From Chromatiaceae bacterium (lineage in GTDB: Bacteria > Pseudomonadota > Gammaproteobacteria > Chromatiales > Chromatiaceae), in contig JACKMU010000001.1 in assembly GCA_024235215.1 (NCBI GenBank), forward strand, positions 620,001 through 684,000: 64,000 nt of DNA, given 5' to 3'. Numbering within the stretch: the stretch's first letter is position 1; every line of letters starts with the position of its first letter. The notes beneath the pieces are model-generated. The model saw nothing but the letters and a program-made list of their open reading frames with translations, was not told where the DNA came from and did no database searches. This document shows, in pieces, positions 18,466-27,287 of this stretch. The position numbers and the translations under genes were made by a program.

Positions 18466-19528
18466 CAGCGCGCTCCTGCAGCCCTTCCCGGTGATTGGCA
18501 CACACCTCAGCATCAGCATCGCCGTGCTGATACTGCTTGGGCTCTTTCAAGCTGCTGTCCAGGCCGCCCCCGAGGAGGAGCCGGACGAAGCATTTGAGTT
18601 CAGTGACTTCCCGCTACAGCAGCCTCTGGAACACCCCGCATGGTTTAAACAGAGTTTTCTCGATCTACGTGAGGATTTACGGGAAGCAGATGCAGCCGAC
18701 AAAGCGGGAATTATCGTCTATTTCGGACAGCAGCGCTGCGCCTATTGCAAACTGTTGATGACGGTGAATTTTGGTCAACCGGAGACCGCCATCTACACGC
18801 GGCAGAATTTTGATGTCATCCCGATAGATATCTGGGGAGTGGACGAAGTTACCGACATCAACGGCACTCTGCTGACAGAACGTGAATTTGCCCTGCGTGA
18901 GAAAACCAACTTCACGCCATCCCTGATCTTCTACGACAAATCGGGTGCAGAGGCGCTGCGTCTGCGTGGCTACTATCCACCCTATAAATTCCGTGCCGCG
19001 CTGGAGTATGTGGCTGACGCACATTTCCGTAAAGAGAGCTTCAGCAGTTTCTTGGAGCGTGGGTCGGGTGCACTGGCATTCGAACCGGGTGAACTGAATG
19101 ACCAGGACTTCTTTACTCCCCCTCCCTATGCACTCGATCGCAGCCGATTCCCGGCAGAACGCCCTTTGGCACTTTTTTTCGAACAGGGTGACTGCCATGC
19201 CTGCAATGTGCTCCATGCTCAGCCGCTCAGCGAGCCTGAGATCATCGACCTATTCGAACAATTTGAAAACGTGCAGCTGGATATGCACGCCGATACGCCG
19301 GTCATCACCCCGGGAGGGGAGAGGCTCAGTGCGAAAGAGTGGGCGCGCAAGCTGGGTCTTTTCTATACCCCCTCACTGATCTTTTTCGATCACCATGGAA
19401 AAGAGATCATCCGAGTCGACTCGGTCGTACAGTTTTATCGGCTGCGCAACGTACTGCGCTATGTCTTGAGCGGCGGATATCTCACCCAACCGGACTACCA
19501 GTTATGGCGAGTCAACGGTGCACCCTGA
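18449..19528 (+). CDS. Exported protein with two thioredoxin-like domains
   Basis: The predicted 359-residue protein has an N-terminal signal sequence or anchor (SISIAVLILLGLFQAAVQA) and two thioredoxin-fold domains with redox motifs: CAYC at residues 97-100 (QQRCAYCKLLM) and CHAC at 249-252 (GDCHACNVL). Each is followed by a TPSLIF(Y/F)D cis-proline strand. The family is often annotated as a SoxW-like or thioredoxin fold protein and probably acts on cysteines in the periplasm. The likely start is GTG 18449 inside the end of nudE; in-frame ATG 18389 would give a much longer overlap. Partners are unknown, and the two unequal active sites suggest an internal electron relay (inference). Confidence 0.78.
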   Translation: MKIENNSALLQPFPVIGTHLSISIAVLILLGLFQAAVQAAPEEEPDEAFEFSDFPLQQPLEHPAWFKQSFLDLREDLREADAADKAGIIVYFGQQRCAYCKLLMTVNFGQPETAIYTRQNFDVIPIDIWGVDEVTDINGTLLTEREFALREKTNFTPSLIFYDKSGAEALRLRGYYPPYKFRAALEYVADAHFRKESFSSFLERGSGALAFEPGELNDQDFFTPPPYALDRSRFPAERPLALFFEQGDCHACNVLHAQPLSEPEIIDLFEQFENVQLDMHADTPVITPGGERLSAKEWARKLGLFYTPSLIFFDHHGKEIIRVDSVVQFYRLRNVLRYVLSGGYLTQPDYQLWRVNGAP

Positions 19529-19704
19529 CTATCCGCCGCAGCCGCTCTGATGAGTAAGCGCAAATCTATCTGACCGCACCGTAAAAAAACCAGCCACACT
19601 CCGAAGGAGACAGTCAGCTGCGAGGCATGACCACGCTACTCAACGCTGAGCGCGTTTGATCGGCATCCACTCTCCAGACGACAACGCAGCTGTACTCTCG
19701 CCGT

Positions 19705-20172
19705 TCAGTCTGGCGGATCCTGGCAAAATAGCGTCAGGTACTCCTCCTGCTCCGCCCGCTGCTTACGCAGTCGCTCACCACGGCTCAATTTATAACCATG
19801 CCGCAACTCATCGGTGATCCGCTCCACCTTTTTTCGCGCCTGCCAGCAACTCTTTTTATGCTTGCGCTCAGCGCTGGTCGGGGCGGATTTTTTCCGCTTG
19901 GGTGTCTCCTTTGCGCTGCGCTCCTTTTTCACCTTGAATTTCTCAACCGCTGTTTCCAAGTCGATCCAACCGATGTTTCGACTCTCTATCTTCAGCGGTT
20001 CTCTGCGTCCCTGCACGCATCCAGTCTGATTGAAGGAGACCTGGCCATTGACACCGGTGCATTTGAATACACGGCTTTCGGCATAGGTGGACATAGCCGC
20101 AACACTGGAAAGCAATGACGCGAATCCGATTGTAACTGCCCGCAAATACCGGGCGGAAATGAACTTCCGCAT
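19705..20172 (-). CDS. Exported DUF4124-like protein
   Basis: The 155-residue protein has a signal peptide ending near STYA, followed by a short DUF4124-like segment (VFKCTGVNGQVSFNQTGC) with two conserved cysteines. The remainder is highly basic and likely helical, rich in Lys, Arg and Glu, with two further cysteines (KKSCWQARKK and TLFCQDP). Its function is unknown. A strong ribosome-binding site (GGGAGG) precedes ATG 20172. It is divergent from the diguanylate cyclase gene. Confidence 0.7.
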   Translation of the reverse strand: MRKFISARYLRAVTIGFASLLSSVAAMSTYAESRVFKCTGVNGQVSFNQTGCVQGRREPLKIESRNIGWIDLETAVEKFKVKKERSAKETPKRKKSAPTSAERKHKKSCWQARKKVERITDELRHGYKLSRGERLRKQRAEQEEYLTLFCQDPPD

Positions 20173-20266
20173 GAGCAACCTCCCTGTCTAATCGTCAATA
20201 CCCAGTCCTTGGGTATCCGTCGCAGACGAATTAAAGGCCTGTCTGCACTGGCCGATAGATTGAATT

Positions 20267-21382
20267 ATGCCAACTCCTCAACCCGACAACCAGACCCAGA
20301 GTCTCGACTTCGAGAATAGGCGGCTACGGCAAAAACTGGCGGAACTGACAGAGGAGGCACGACAGAGCGAAGAGACCTTCAGGCGCTGCCACCAACGCGA
20401 ACTGTTACTCATGGGAGCCGAAGATCTGCCTCAGCTGCTGCAGGCACTGACCGTTGGCCTGCAGAGATCTTTTCGACTGACCGCTATCAGCCTGGTGCTA
20501 CCGGACCCGAATCATGAACTGCGCCATTTGCTGGCCAACTCCGGCAATTTTCCATGCGACAGCGACCAACTCTTTTTCTGTGATCATCCGACAGACTTCA
20601 GCCCTATCTATGGAAGCCTGCGGCGCTCCCGGCTTGGCCCGTATCTTGGTGAAGAGCATGGCAGGCTTTTTCCTGGCAGGGATCTGATCCGCAGTGTCGC
20701 GATGCTGCCGATGACCCGTCACAATCAACTGGTTGGCATCCTCAATCTCGGCAGTCAGGACCCAAACCGCTTTACCCGCCATCACGCCACCGATTTTCTT
20801 GATCGACTGGCCACCATTGGCGCAGTCTGCCTGGAGAGCGCAGCCAACCGGGAGCATTTGGTGATAAGCGGTCTAACAGATGCGCTGACCGGGATGCACA
20901 ACCGGCGCTATCTGGAGAAGAGGTTGAGTGAAGAGATCGCTCGCAGTCGGCGTTATAACCAGCCGCTCTGCTGTCTGTTTATCGATGCGGATCACTTCAA
21001 GCGGGTCAACGATCTGCATGGTCATGCCATCGGCGATCTGGTCCTGAGGGAGACCTCCCTCAGGATCGGCGAGTGTCTGCGCGCATCCGATGTCGCCACC
21101 CGCTATGGCGGAGAAGAGTTCGCGCTGCTGTTGCCGCAGACCGATCCCGGCGAGGCGTTCAAAATCGCCGAGCGCATCCGCACCCGCGTGGCAAGAGAAC
21201 CGGTTTCATTGGAACAGGGTACAGAACTGACGATAAGCGTTTCAATAGGTATCAGCAGTCTGAACGCCAGAGGTGGTGAGGAGCCGGCTAAAACACTCCT
21301 CCACGATGCCGATGCGGCGCTTTACGAAGCCAAACGGCTCGGACGAAACCGAACTGTCAAACCAGTCCAAATAGACGCCTGA
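20267..21382 (+). CDS. Diguanylate cyclase with DUF484/GAF-like sensory domain
   Basis: The protein should make cyclic di-GMP from two GTP. Order: a short coiled coil (about 1-45), a DUF484/GAF-like domain (about 45-205), then a GGDEF domain (about 210-365). The active-site motif is GGEEF at residues 281-285, so catalysis is expected. An RASD inhibitory site lies five residues upstream, so product feedback is likely. There is no transmembrane segment, so it senses a cytoplasmic signal. No EAL domain or partner gene is adjacent. The 3' end overlaps the convergent small gene by 26 bases. Confidence 0.92.
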   Translation: MPTPQPDNQTQSLDFENRRLRQKLAELTEEARQSEETFRRCHQRELLLMGAEDLPQLLQALTVGLQRSFRLTAISLVLPDPNHELRHLLANSGNFPCDSDQLFFCDHPTDFSPIYGSLRRSRLGPYLGEEHGRLFPGRDLIRSVAMLPMTRHNQLVGILNLGSQDPNRFTRHHATDFLDRLATIGAVCLESAANREHLVISGLTDALTGMHNRRYLEKRLSEEIARSRRYNQPLCCLFIDADHFKRVNDLHGHAIGDLVLRETSLRIGECLRASDVATRYGGEEFALLLPQTDPGEAFKIAERIRTRVAREPVSLEQGTELTISVSIGISSLNARGGEEPAKTLLHDADAALYEAKRLGRNRTVKPVQIDA

Positions 21383-21644
21383 TCGCTTCCCGTTTGGGCT
21401 CAGGGATCACAGCACCTATGTCGTTTTTACAACGATCCTCCAAGAGCTGCCGATCGGCAACCAGCTGAAGTTTCGGTAGTGTATCCAGTAGCTGCTGACT
21501 GAGAAACAACAGCTTTCCGTAACGCGCAACAAGTGACCGTTCAAGGGTGTCCCTGGGTATACCCAGAGCCGTTACCCGGACTGTGATATTGCTGATCTCC
21601 TCCATGAGCTGGAATCTGAGCTTCTCCATATAATGGTTGTCCAT
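21357..21644 (-). CDS. Small conserved-looking protein of unknown function
   Basis: A 95-residue soluble protein without recognisable domain, predicted mostly helical (for example EKLRFQLMEEISNITVRV). I use ATG 21644 because GAGGA lies about 8 bases upstream; 16 additional codons in frame upstream lack a site. It overlaps the end of the diguanylate cyclase gene on the other strand by 26 bases. Its upstream region holds the inverted repeat CCAAGTG-N14-CACTTGG at about 21667-21694, a possible operator. Confidence 0.6.
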   Translation of the reverse strand: MDNHYMEKLRFQLMEEISNITVRVTALGIPRDTLERSLVARYGKLLFLSQQLLDTLPKLQLVADRQLLEDRCKNDIGAVIPEPKREAIRRLFGLV

Positions 21645-21918
21645 AACACCGTCCTCAAATCTAATGTGCCAAGTGCTGTTTGTACTCGACACTTGGAAAT
21701 CCTAGACGTTTTTTTTCCATACTGCCAGGGTTCCGGACCAGAGAAATTGTTAAATCGCATAAAAAATCGACACCGGTCACACCTCTGCCTGATCTCTCCC
21801 ATCTCCGGAGCTGTGAACGATGAAATAGTGCGGCTGCCCCTCCGGTCCCTTTCCAGGGAATACAAGCAAGTCAACACAACCAGGATCAATTCACCCGGTA
21901 CAAAAAGGTATTACTGTC

Positions 21919-22758
21919 ATGATGCATCCAATCACCATCATCACGCTCTGCGTCCTGCTCTATCAGCCACTCTTGCTGGCTGCCCCTAAAGCAGAACTCT
22001 GGCCGGTGTGGCTGACCTCAGCCGAGAAAGTAACATTGCGACCGGACCACGCTTTTTGGGAACAATTTCTACAGCATCGCGTCACCCGAAGTTCCGCTGG
22101 GATCAACCTCGTTGACTATGCGGGGGCCACATCAGAAAAAGCGGGACTGAAACAGTATCTGAACTATCTGCAAAATGTTCCGGTATCCAGGCTGACCCGC
22201 CCACAGCAACGAGCATTCTGGATCAATCTCTACAATGCAGCAACGGTAGCAATCGTTCTCGATCACTATCCGGTAGCAAGCATAAGGGATATCGATATTT
22301 CACCCGGCCTGTTCTCAGATGGCCCTTGGGGAAATAAATTTCTGACCATTGAAGGATTGCAGCTGAGCCTGGATGATATCGAGCATAGAATCCTGCGGCC
22401 GATCTGGAAAGACAACCGGCTTCACTACGCGCTCAACTGTGCATCAATCGGTTGTCCCAATCTTCAGCCTCGGGCCTTCACAGCAGACAATTCGGAGCAT
22501 CTGCTGGAATCCGCTGCGATGGAATATATCAACCATCCGCGCGGAGTGAGGCTGACAGACGGCAAACTGCAAGTCTCAAGGATCTATGAATGGTTCCAGC
22601 GAGATTTTGGCAACAATGAGCGGGATGTCATCTCACATCTGAGAATCTACGCTGCGCCGGAGCTGCGCAATAATCTCGATTTGATAGAGGATATCGCGGG
22701 ATACGATTACGACTGGTCGCTGAATGACCAAAAAAAGCCCACGATGCCTGACAGGTAA
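21919..22758 (+). CDS. Exported DUF547 domain protein
   Basis: The 279-residue protein has a signal peptide (ITIITLCVLLYQPLLLAAPK) followed by a DUF547 domain. Recognisable family segments are QRAFWINLYNAATVAIVL (about 95-112), SIRDIDISPGLFSDGPWG, and HYALNCASIGCPNL (about 172-185), which carries the conserved Asn-Cys and Cys residues. DUF547 resembles a papain-like fold, but its activity is unproven. Expected location is the periplasm. No operon partner is evident; the next gene is on the other strand. Confidence 0.85.
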   Translation: MMHPITIITLCVLLYQPLLLAAPKAELWPVWLTSAEKVTLRPDHAFWEQFLQHRVTRSSAGINLVDYAGATSEKAGLKQYLNYLQNVPVSRLTRPQQRAFWINLYNAATVAIVLDHYPVASIRDIDISPGLFSDGPWGNKFLTIEGLQLSLDDIEHRILRPIWKDNRLHYALNCASIGCPNLQPRAFTADNSEHLLESAAMEYINHPRGVRLTDGKLQVSRIYEWFQRDFGNNERDVISHLRIYAAPELRNNLDLIEDIAGYDYDWSLNDQKKPTMPDR

Positions 22759-22784
22759 TCCGGATAGGATCCGCCCAGGAGGCA

Positions 22785-23024
22785 CTACAATTGTTTATGA
22801 CTTCCGTCGCAAAATGGCGGTGTTCTGGTCATTTTGCACTGGCAAAGCAGATAGTTGCCCTCCTTTTGTGCGTTGAATGCGACTGGCTCGAATTCGGTAA
22901 TCCGATGCGATCCATCGCAGAATGGCTGGTCCTTTGACTTCCCACAACTGCACCACCATACCGCATCCCCCGCTTTGAGCGGAACAGACTTTGGCGTGGT
23001 GGCTGCGATTTCAGGCTTGGGCAT
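22785..23024 (-). CDS. CDGSH iron-sulfur domain protein (two motifs)
   Basis: A 79-residue protein with two CDGSH motifs: CSCGKSKDQPFCDGSH (about 27-42) and CQCKMTRTPPFCDGSH (about 62-77). Each should bind one [2Fe-2S] cluster through three Cys and one His, as in the mitoNEET and Miner2-type proteins. The cellular role in bacteria is not settled. Start ATG 23024 has AGGAG 7 bases away. It lies downstream of the YegP-like gene on the same strand with 145 bases between. Confidence 0.92.
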   Translation of the reverse strand: MPKPEIAATTPKSVPLKAGDAVWWCSCGKSKDQPFCDGSHRITEFEPVAFNAQKEGNYLLCQCKMTRTPPFCDGSHKQL

Positions 23025-23169
23025 ATTTCCACTCCTCAAGTTCAACCACTCTTCGAATTCACTGGCAAATACCGAACACCAAACCCGTTGAGTGTAGGTG
23101 AAGCGGTAACAGCGACAGGAGACAAATCCACCATCGGCTCCTGTCAACCGCCAACCGCCTCCCGCAAAC

Positions 23170-23502
23170 TCAACTGCTCTGCTCTGTTACTGCGGCCCCA
23201 GGGGCGCTGCTTTTCAACTCTTCGATAGCTTTGCCTCGTTCGGTTGCACTGGCAAACAACGCACTGGTACCCACAACCTGTCCATTGGACGCCTTGATAT
23301 TGAAAAAAAACTTTCCGTTTTTCGACTCCTTCATCTCATAACGGTCATCGTTGGTGCAGTTCTTTTTCACCGACTCGATCCCACCAAGCGCGCTTTTTTT
23401 TGCTTTGTAATTTTCACTCTTCACTACTGACTGACCTTGGTCATTGACGAACGTGAAGCTGTAGGGCTCCTCAGCCTGACTCTGCTTTAACACCACCTGC
23501 AT
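23170..23502 (-). CDS. YegP/DUF1508 family protein
   Basis: A 110-residue protein with two DUF1508 repeats. The first runs YSFTFVNDQGQSVVKSENY and the second FFFNIKASNGQVVGTSALF, each followed by a helix containing the typical Gly-Ile-Glu-Ser or Gly-Lys-Ala-Ile-Glu segment. Such small cytoplasmic proteins are widespread, and no catalytic activity is known. It begins M-Q-V-V-L-K at 23502 and is encoded upstream of the CDGSH gene on the same strand. Confidence 0.85.
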   Translation of the reverse strand: MQVVLKQSQAEEPYSFTFVNDQGQSVVKSENYKAKKSALGGIESVKKNCTNDDRYEMKESKNGKFFFNIKASNGQVVGTSALFASATERGKAIEELKSSAPGAAVTEQSS

Positions 23503-24123
23503 CTTCTTGCTCCTTAGATTTGTCTGTTCTCTAGCTTTTCAGTGTCTGTCAACTCACTCTCATACTCGGGAAAAACCCCGGGTAGGACGAGAATAACCGG
23601 ATCTCCAGCTCACGGCAATTCCAGCACATATCAGCCACAAATATTCACAAACAGGCAGTCACACATCCCGGATAATGGTCTCGAAATGAGCGCTCTCAAC
23701 ACAGCACCCGGGGAAGCTCACTCACCCAAAGCGCCATCTCGCTTGGAGTAACGGTGATATCAGCATTCAGTTACGATGGATGAAGGGTTCCGATTCGGCA
23801 GTATGACAGCTCCCAACTGGCGCCGTTGCGGTAGGCAGCGAAGCGATATGACAGGCGCCCGAGGTTCGCCTGAGAACGAAAATAGGTGCATAATCGGCAG
23901 TAGTCAATCTGGGGTTGAAGAGCGCGTCGTTATGGCTGCAAGCGAGTGGAGAAACGGCACACCAAAGTATGATTAGACGATGCAGTGCAGCTTCCTGTAC
24001 TGGTGAAAATTGGGGTATTTGACAACTGACCCGACTGGATTATGTACCGCTTCATAACTATACGCGCAGCAAAAAAAGTGCCGCTGGCGCCCGCCCTGTC
24101 AGCAGACTGGTAATGGTGGAGAG
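23503..24123. other. Long non-coding stretch
   Basis: About 620 bases with no open frame that looks coding; the longest frames (60-70 codons) have no ribosome-binding site and no family resemblance. The right part holds the promoter candidate for the membrane-anchored protein at 24124. I see no tRNA, repeat or mobile-element trace. Confidence 0.5.
24019..24046 (+). promoter_or_regulatory. Candidate sigma-70 promoter for the 24124 gene
   Basis: A perfect TTGACA (24019-24024) is followed after 16 bases by TATGTA (24041-24046), about 78 bases upstream of the start codon at 24124. Confidence 0.5.
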
Positions 24124-24801
24124 ATGGAGTCGACAGATTCAAGCACCCGGGAACCGAAACATCTGGGATGGCTACAGATATCAGCTATCGTGATTTTGGC
24201 TATGCTGGCCACCGCAGCCGGCACTTTCTGGCTGGTGAAGTCTTTCTTGTTTCCATCGGAGTTCACACCTGTCTCGCTCAGCGAACGGGAACAATCTGTA
24301 TTATCGGCCAAGCTGGAGAGCCTGGACAAACCGTGGGGTCCTACTGATCGCACCGCAGTTAAACCCGGTGAACCACTCACACCCGAGGCATACAGCGAGG
24401 CTGGTGCATCCCGCGAGATCAACTTCAGCGAGCGCGAGCTCAACTCTTTGCTGGCGAACAATACCGACTTGGCGAAAAGAGTGGCGATAGATCTTGCGGA
24501 CGGCCTGATCAGCGCCAGGATACTGGTACCGATGGATGAGGATTTCCCCCTATTCGGCGGCCAGACGCTGCGTGCCCGAACCGGTATCGAATTCGCTTTC
24601 CGCAACGAACGACCGGTGGTTAGACTCAAAGGCGTGAGCATCATGGGTGTACCTCTCCCCAACGCTTGGCTCGGGGGACTGAAGAACATCGATCTGATTG
24701 AGGAATTTGGCAATGACGACGGCTTCTGGAAGGCCTTTGCTGATGGCATCGCTGCGATTGAGGTTGAAGAGGGAAGACTCAAGCTGAAATTGAAGGAGTA
24801 G
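24124..24801 (+). CDS. Membrane-anchored protein of unknown function
   Basis: A 225-residue protein with one transmembrane helix near the N-terminus (about 17-40, ISAIVILAMLATAAGTFWLV) and the rest presumably outside the inner membrane. The soluble part contains NFSERELNSLLANNTDLA and a predicted beta-rich segment (FAFRNERPVVRLKGVSIMG). I do not recognise the family. Relatives may carry misleading enzyme names in databases, but nothing here shows an active site. GGAGAG lies just before the ATG. EamA follows on the same strand 80 bases later. Confidence 0.7.
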   Translation: MESTDSSTREPKHLGWLQISAIVILAMLATAAGTFWLVKSFLFPSEFTPVSLSEREQSVLSAKLESLDKPWGPTDRTAVKPGEPLTPEAYSEAGASREINFSERELNSLLANNTDLAKRVAIDLADGLISARILVPMDEDFPLFGGQTLRARTGIEFAFRNERPVVRLKGVSIMGVPLPNAWLGGLKNIDLIEEFGNDDGFWKAFADGIAAIEVEEGRLKLKLKE

Positions 24802-24826
24802 CAAACCGAATCTACGACCAAACCAT

Positions 24827-24844
24827 ATTGATCGAATAATCAAT
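24827..24844. promoter_or_regulatory. Inverted repeat upstream of the EamA permease gene
   Basis: ATTGAT and ATCAAT arms separated by CGAATA lie 38-55 bases before the start codon. The spacing (6) differs from an FNR/CRP site (4), so it is only a candidate operator. Confidence 0.3.
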
Positions 24845-24881
24845 CCCCAACCGGCGACCCTCGCACTGACACGGCAGTTCT

Positions 24882-25847
24882 ATGACACGCCTGCGAGCCA
24901 ATCTGTTGCTGGTGGCAACCGCCATCATCTGGGGCACCACCTTCGTTGTGCAACAGGCATGGCTCGGTACGCTTGGACCCATTGCATTTACCGCAGCCCG
25001 CTTCCTGTTGGGAGCGCTGGTGATTCTCCCGCTGGCACTGCGTCAGCTTCGCAGTGTGTCCCGCACCATCAGACCACTACAGTGGAACGACTGGCTCTTG
25101 CTGCTGGTGACCGGCTGCGTGCTGTTCACTGCAGCGCTGCTGCAACAGGTGGGGATTTTGCACACTCAAGTCACCAATGCAGGATTTCTCACCGCACTCT
25201 ATGTACCCCTGGTCCCCTTGATCGGTCTGGTATTGCTGCAACACCAGGTGCACTGGTCAACCTGGCCGGCCGCACTCGCCTCGCTTGGCGGCACCTACCT
25301 GCTGAGTGGTACCGATGCGCTGATACTCGGGACTGGTGACCTGTGGGTGATTGCCAGTGCACTCTTCTGGGCGATACATGTACTGCTCGTGGCCTACCTG
25401 GCGGTGCGCACTCATGCTCCACTGGTGGTCGCCGCGGCTCAGTTCCTCACCTGTGGCCTGCTCGGTCTGCTGGCAAGTCTGCTGTTCGAGGGTCCGACAC
25501 CGGCTGACTTTGCCAGTGCGTTTCATGGCATTCTCTACGCCGGCATCCTTTCGGTGGGCATAGGCTTCACCCTGCAGGTGGTCGGCCAGCGCTTCACTCA
25601 CCCGGCCGATGCTGCCATCATTCTCAGTTCCGAGACGCTATTTGCGGCCATCGCCGGTTTTTTGTTTCTGGGAGAAAGGCTCCTGCAACAGCAGCTGATT
25701 GGCGCTGGCCTGATCCTCGCCGGTACACTTGGGGTTCAACTGGTGCCGCTGCTCTTCCCACCCAGTCCATCCCCGTTGTCACTGAGTGAACCTCCCCGCG
25801 CCATACGGGCGGCCAGCAGCGCATCCCAGAATAGTTGCAGAAAGTGA
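24882..25847 (+). CDS. EamA/DMT-family permease
   Basis: A drug/metabolite superfamily transporter with two EamA repeats and about ten transmembrane helices over 300 residues. The first repeat starts NLLLVATAIIWGTTFVVQQ and the second begins near DLWVIASALFWAIHVLLVAY. Family members export amino acids, nucleosides or other small metabolites; the substrate is not predictable. The last 37 codons, after the final helix (QLVPLLFPPS), lie antisense inside the convergent BASS-family gene, giving a 112-base tail-to-tail overlap. An inverted repeat ATTGAT-N6-ATCAAT lies about 38 bases upstream of the start. Confidence 0.9.
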   Translation: MTRLRANLLLVATAIIWGTTFVVQQAWLGTLGPIAFTAARFLLGALVILPLALRQLRSVSRTIRPLQWNDWLLLLVTGCVLFTAALLQQVGILHTQVTNAGFLTALYVPLVPLIGLVLLQHQVHWSTWPAALASLGGTYLLSGTDALILGTGDLWVIASALFWAIHVLLVAYLAVRTHAPLVVAAAQFLTCGLLGLLASLLFEGPTPADFASAFHGILYAGILSVGIGFTLQVVGQRFTHPADAAIILSSETLFAAIAGFLFLGERLLQQQLIGAGLILAGTLGVQLVPLLFPPSPSPLSLSEPPRAIRAASSASQNSCRK

Positions 25848-26710
25848 AACAGGATGCAGGCGACGAGCGCTGGACCGGCTGGAGTGTCCATCACGGCCAG
25901 CACCCCGATCGCCACCGGCAGCGTCTTCTGCGAGGCGGTAAACAACATCGCTAGCGATTCAGACCGATCAACCCGATAGCAGTACCGGGAGCCCCAGCAG
26001 AGTAACTGCAGGATCCCGTGAACAGCGCCGGCACAGAGTAGGATCAGTACAAGGGACACTGCACTGATCTCCCTCAATGCACTGGTCGAAGAGGAGGCTG
26101 ACATCCAAACCGTTGTAATCACGCACAACGAGGGGGCGTATCTCAGCAGTTGGGGATTGAGGCGCAGTTTCTCTGTGCGGCGCAAAAGCATGCCAAAAAA
26201 GAATGGCAGCAACACGATTTGGATCAGTTGCAGCAGCATGGACATTGGGGAGAGCTCCACGATTCCAGCGAAACCGAGTGTCGCTTTGAGCGTCAACGGC
26301 ACAATGAAAACCCCACATAGATTCAACAGGATGGTAAACGCCAGCGCTTTGACGCCATCACCACCGGCCAACTGCGTCATCACTATGCCGGAAGAGAGTG
26401 TAGCGGGAACCGCAGACATCACTACCAATCCCACTGCCGCTCCGTGGGACAAGCTCGTTAGCGTGACCAGAAACATCCCGATGAAGGGACTGATCAGAAG
26501 ATTGATCACAATCGCCAGAAAAGCCGTCAGAATCAGACTCCTGTTCTTTGGTATCTGACTCATCCTTGTCTGGTAGCCATTGATCAGGAAGATAATCACT
26601 ACCATCCAGGGAATCAGACCCCATTGATCCAGCACCTGCCCGGGTTCGGGCAGCAACCAGGCGACGGCAAACGCGAGCAGCAGACCTGTTGGAAGAAAGT
26701 AGCTGTTCAT
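25736..26710 (-). CDS. BASS-family (bile acid:sodium symporter-like) transporter
   Basis: A 324-residue membrane protein with nine or ten predicted helices in the arrangement of the BASS family, which moves organic anions with sodium. The segments SAVPATLSSGIVMTQLAGG (about 115) and FTASQKTLPVAIGVLAV (about 262) correspond to the two conserved broken-helix regions. The substrate is unknown. The C-terminus overlaps the EamA gene's 3' end by 112 bases on the opposite strand. Upstream it is divergent from the HTH gene at 26816. Confidence 0.87.
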   Translation of the reverse strand: MNSYFLPTGLLLAFAVAWLLPEPGQVLDQWGLIPWMVVIIFLINGYQTRMSQIPKNRSLILTAFLAIVINLLISPFIGMFLVTLTSLSHGAAVGLVVMSAVPATLSSGIVMTQLAGGDGVKALAFTILLNLCGVFIVPLTLKATLGFAGIVELSPMSMLLQLIQIVLLPFFFGMLLRRTEKLRLNPQLLRYAPSLCVITTVWMSASSSTSALREISAVSLVLILLCAGAVHGILQLLCWGSRYCYRVDRSESLAMLFTASQKTLPVAIGVLAVMDTPAGPALVACILFHFLQLFWDALLAARMARGGSLSDNGDGLGGKSSGTS

Positions 26711-26772
26711 GTTTTTCTGACACTCATGTCGATCATTGTGATTTTTTTACACCCCATTAGGACGCATAGTTG

Positions 26773-26778
26773 TATAAT
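26773..26778 (+). promoter_or_regulatory. Consensus -10 element before the HTH gene
   Basis: A perfect TATAAT lies 38 bases before the TTG start of the HTH gene. No good -35 is found at 16-18 bases, so activation or an unusual promoter is possible. Confidence 0.4.
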
Positions 26779-26815
26779 CCTCTGATTTAAGCATACCAGT
26801 CGCAAAGAGGGACCA

Positions 26816-27271
26816 TTGAGCACAGCGGCAACAACCGATCCGAAAGAGTACGCGCTGCGCCTGAAGGAGGCGATGGGCGAGGCCGGCATCTACTCTGCAA
26901 GAGAACTGGCCCGACTGCTGGACGTTCAGGAACAGACGGTGAAGCAGTGGTACAATGGAAAATCAAGGCCAAATGGAAAAAATTTGACCAACCTTCTCGC
27001 CCTGTTACGCGTGGATGAAGCACAACTGCTGCACGGCAGGAGTAAGAGCGACAAACTGGCCGCCCCGCCGCAGTGCGCAGATCCGGTCGACGACTTTCAC
27101 GCTGCACTGGCGGTGATCAACGGCATGGCGGGACTGCTCTTGGAACGTACCCAGGAGATACCCCACGGCGATGCCAATAAGGTCGGACGCACTTTGCTGC
27201 GCGCGTCAGAGAATGCCGACCGCGCATTCAAGATTTTGACCCGGCTCTACTCCGAAAAATGCCAACAGTGA
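26816..27271 (+). CDS. HTH (XRE-like) protein upstream of purU
   Basis: A 151-residue protein with an N-terminal helix-turn-helix of XRE/lambda-repressor type (YSARELARLLDVQEQTVKQW, about 25-44, then NGKSRPNGKNLTNLLALL). The C-terminal half is helical and has no recognised ligand domain. The start appears to be TTG 26816, with GAGGGA just upstream and no ATG before the HTH. It ends 16 bases before purU, so the two are probably co-transcribed. It may regulate its own operon or the divergent transporter gene (inference). Confidence 0.7.
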   Translation: MSTAATTDPKEYALRLKEAMGEAGIYSARELARLLDVQEQTVKQWYNGKSRPNGKNLTNLLALLRVDEAQLLHGRSKSDKLAAPPQCADPVDDFHAALAVINGMAGLLLERTQEIPHGDANKVGRTLLRASENADRAFKILTRLYSEKCQQ

Positions 27272-27287
27272 GCGACAGGCGAAAGAG

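Noticed and set aside
24827..24844. FNR/CRP site before EamA
   Set aside because: Arms resemble TTGAT and ATCAA but the spacer is six, not four.
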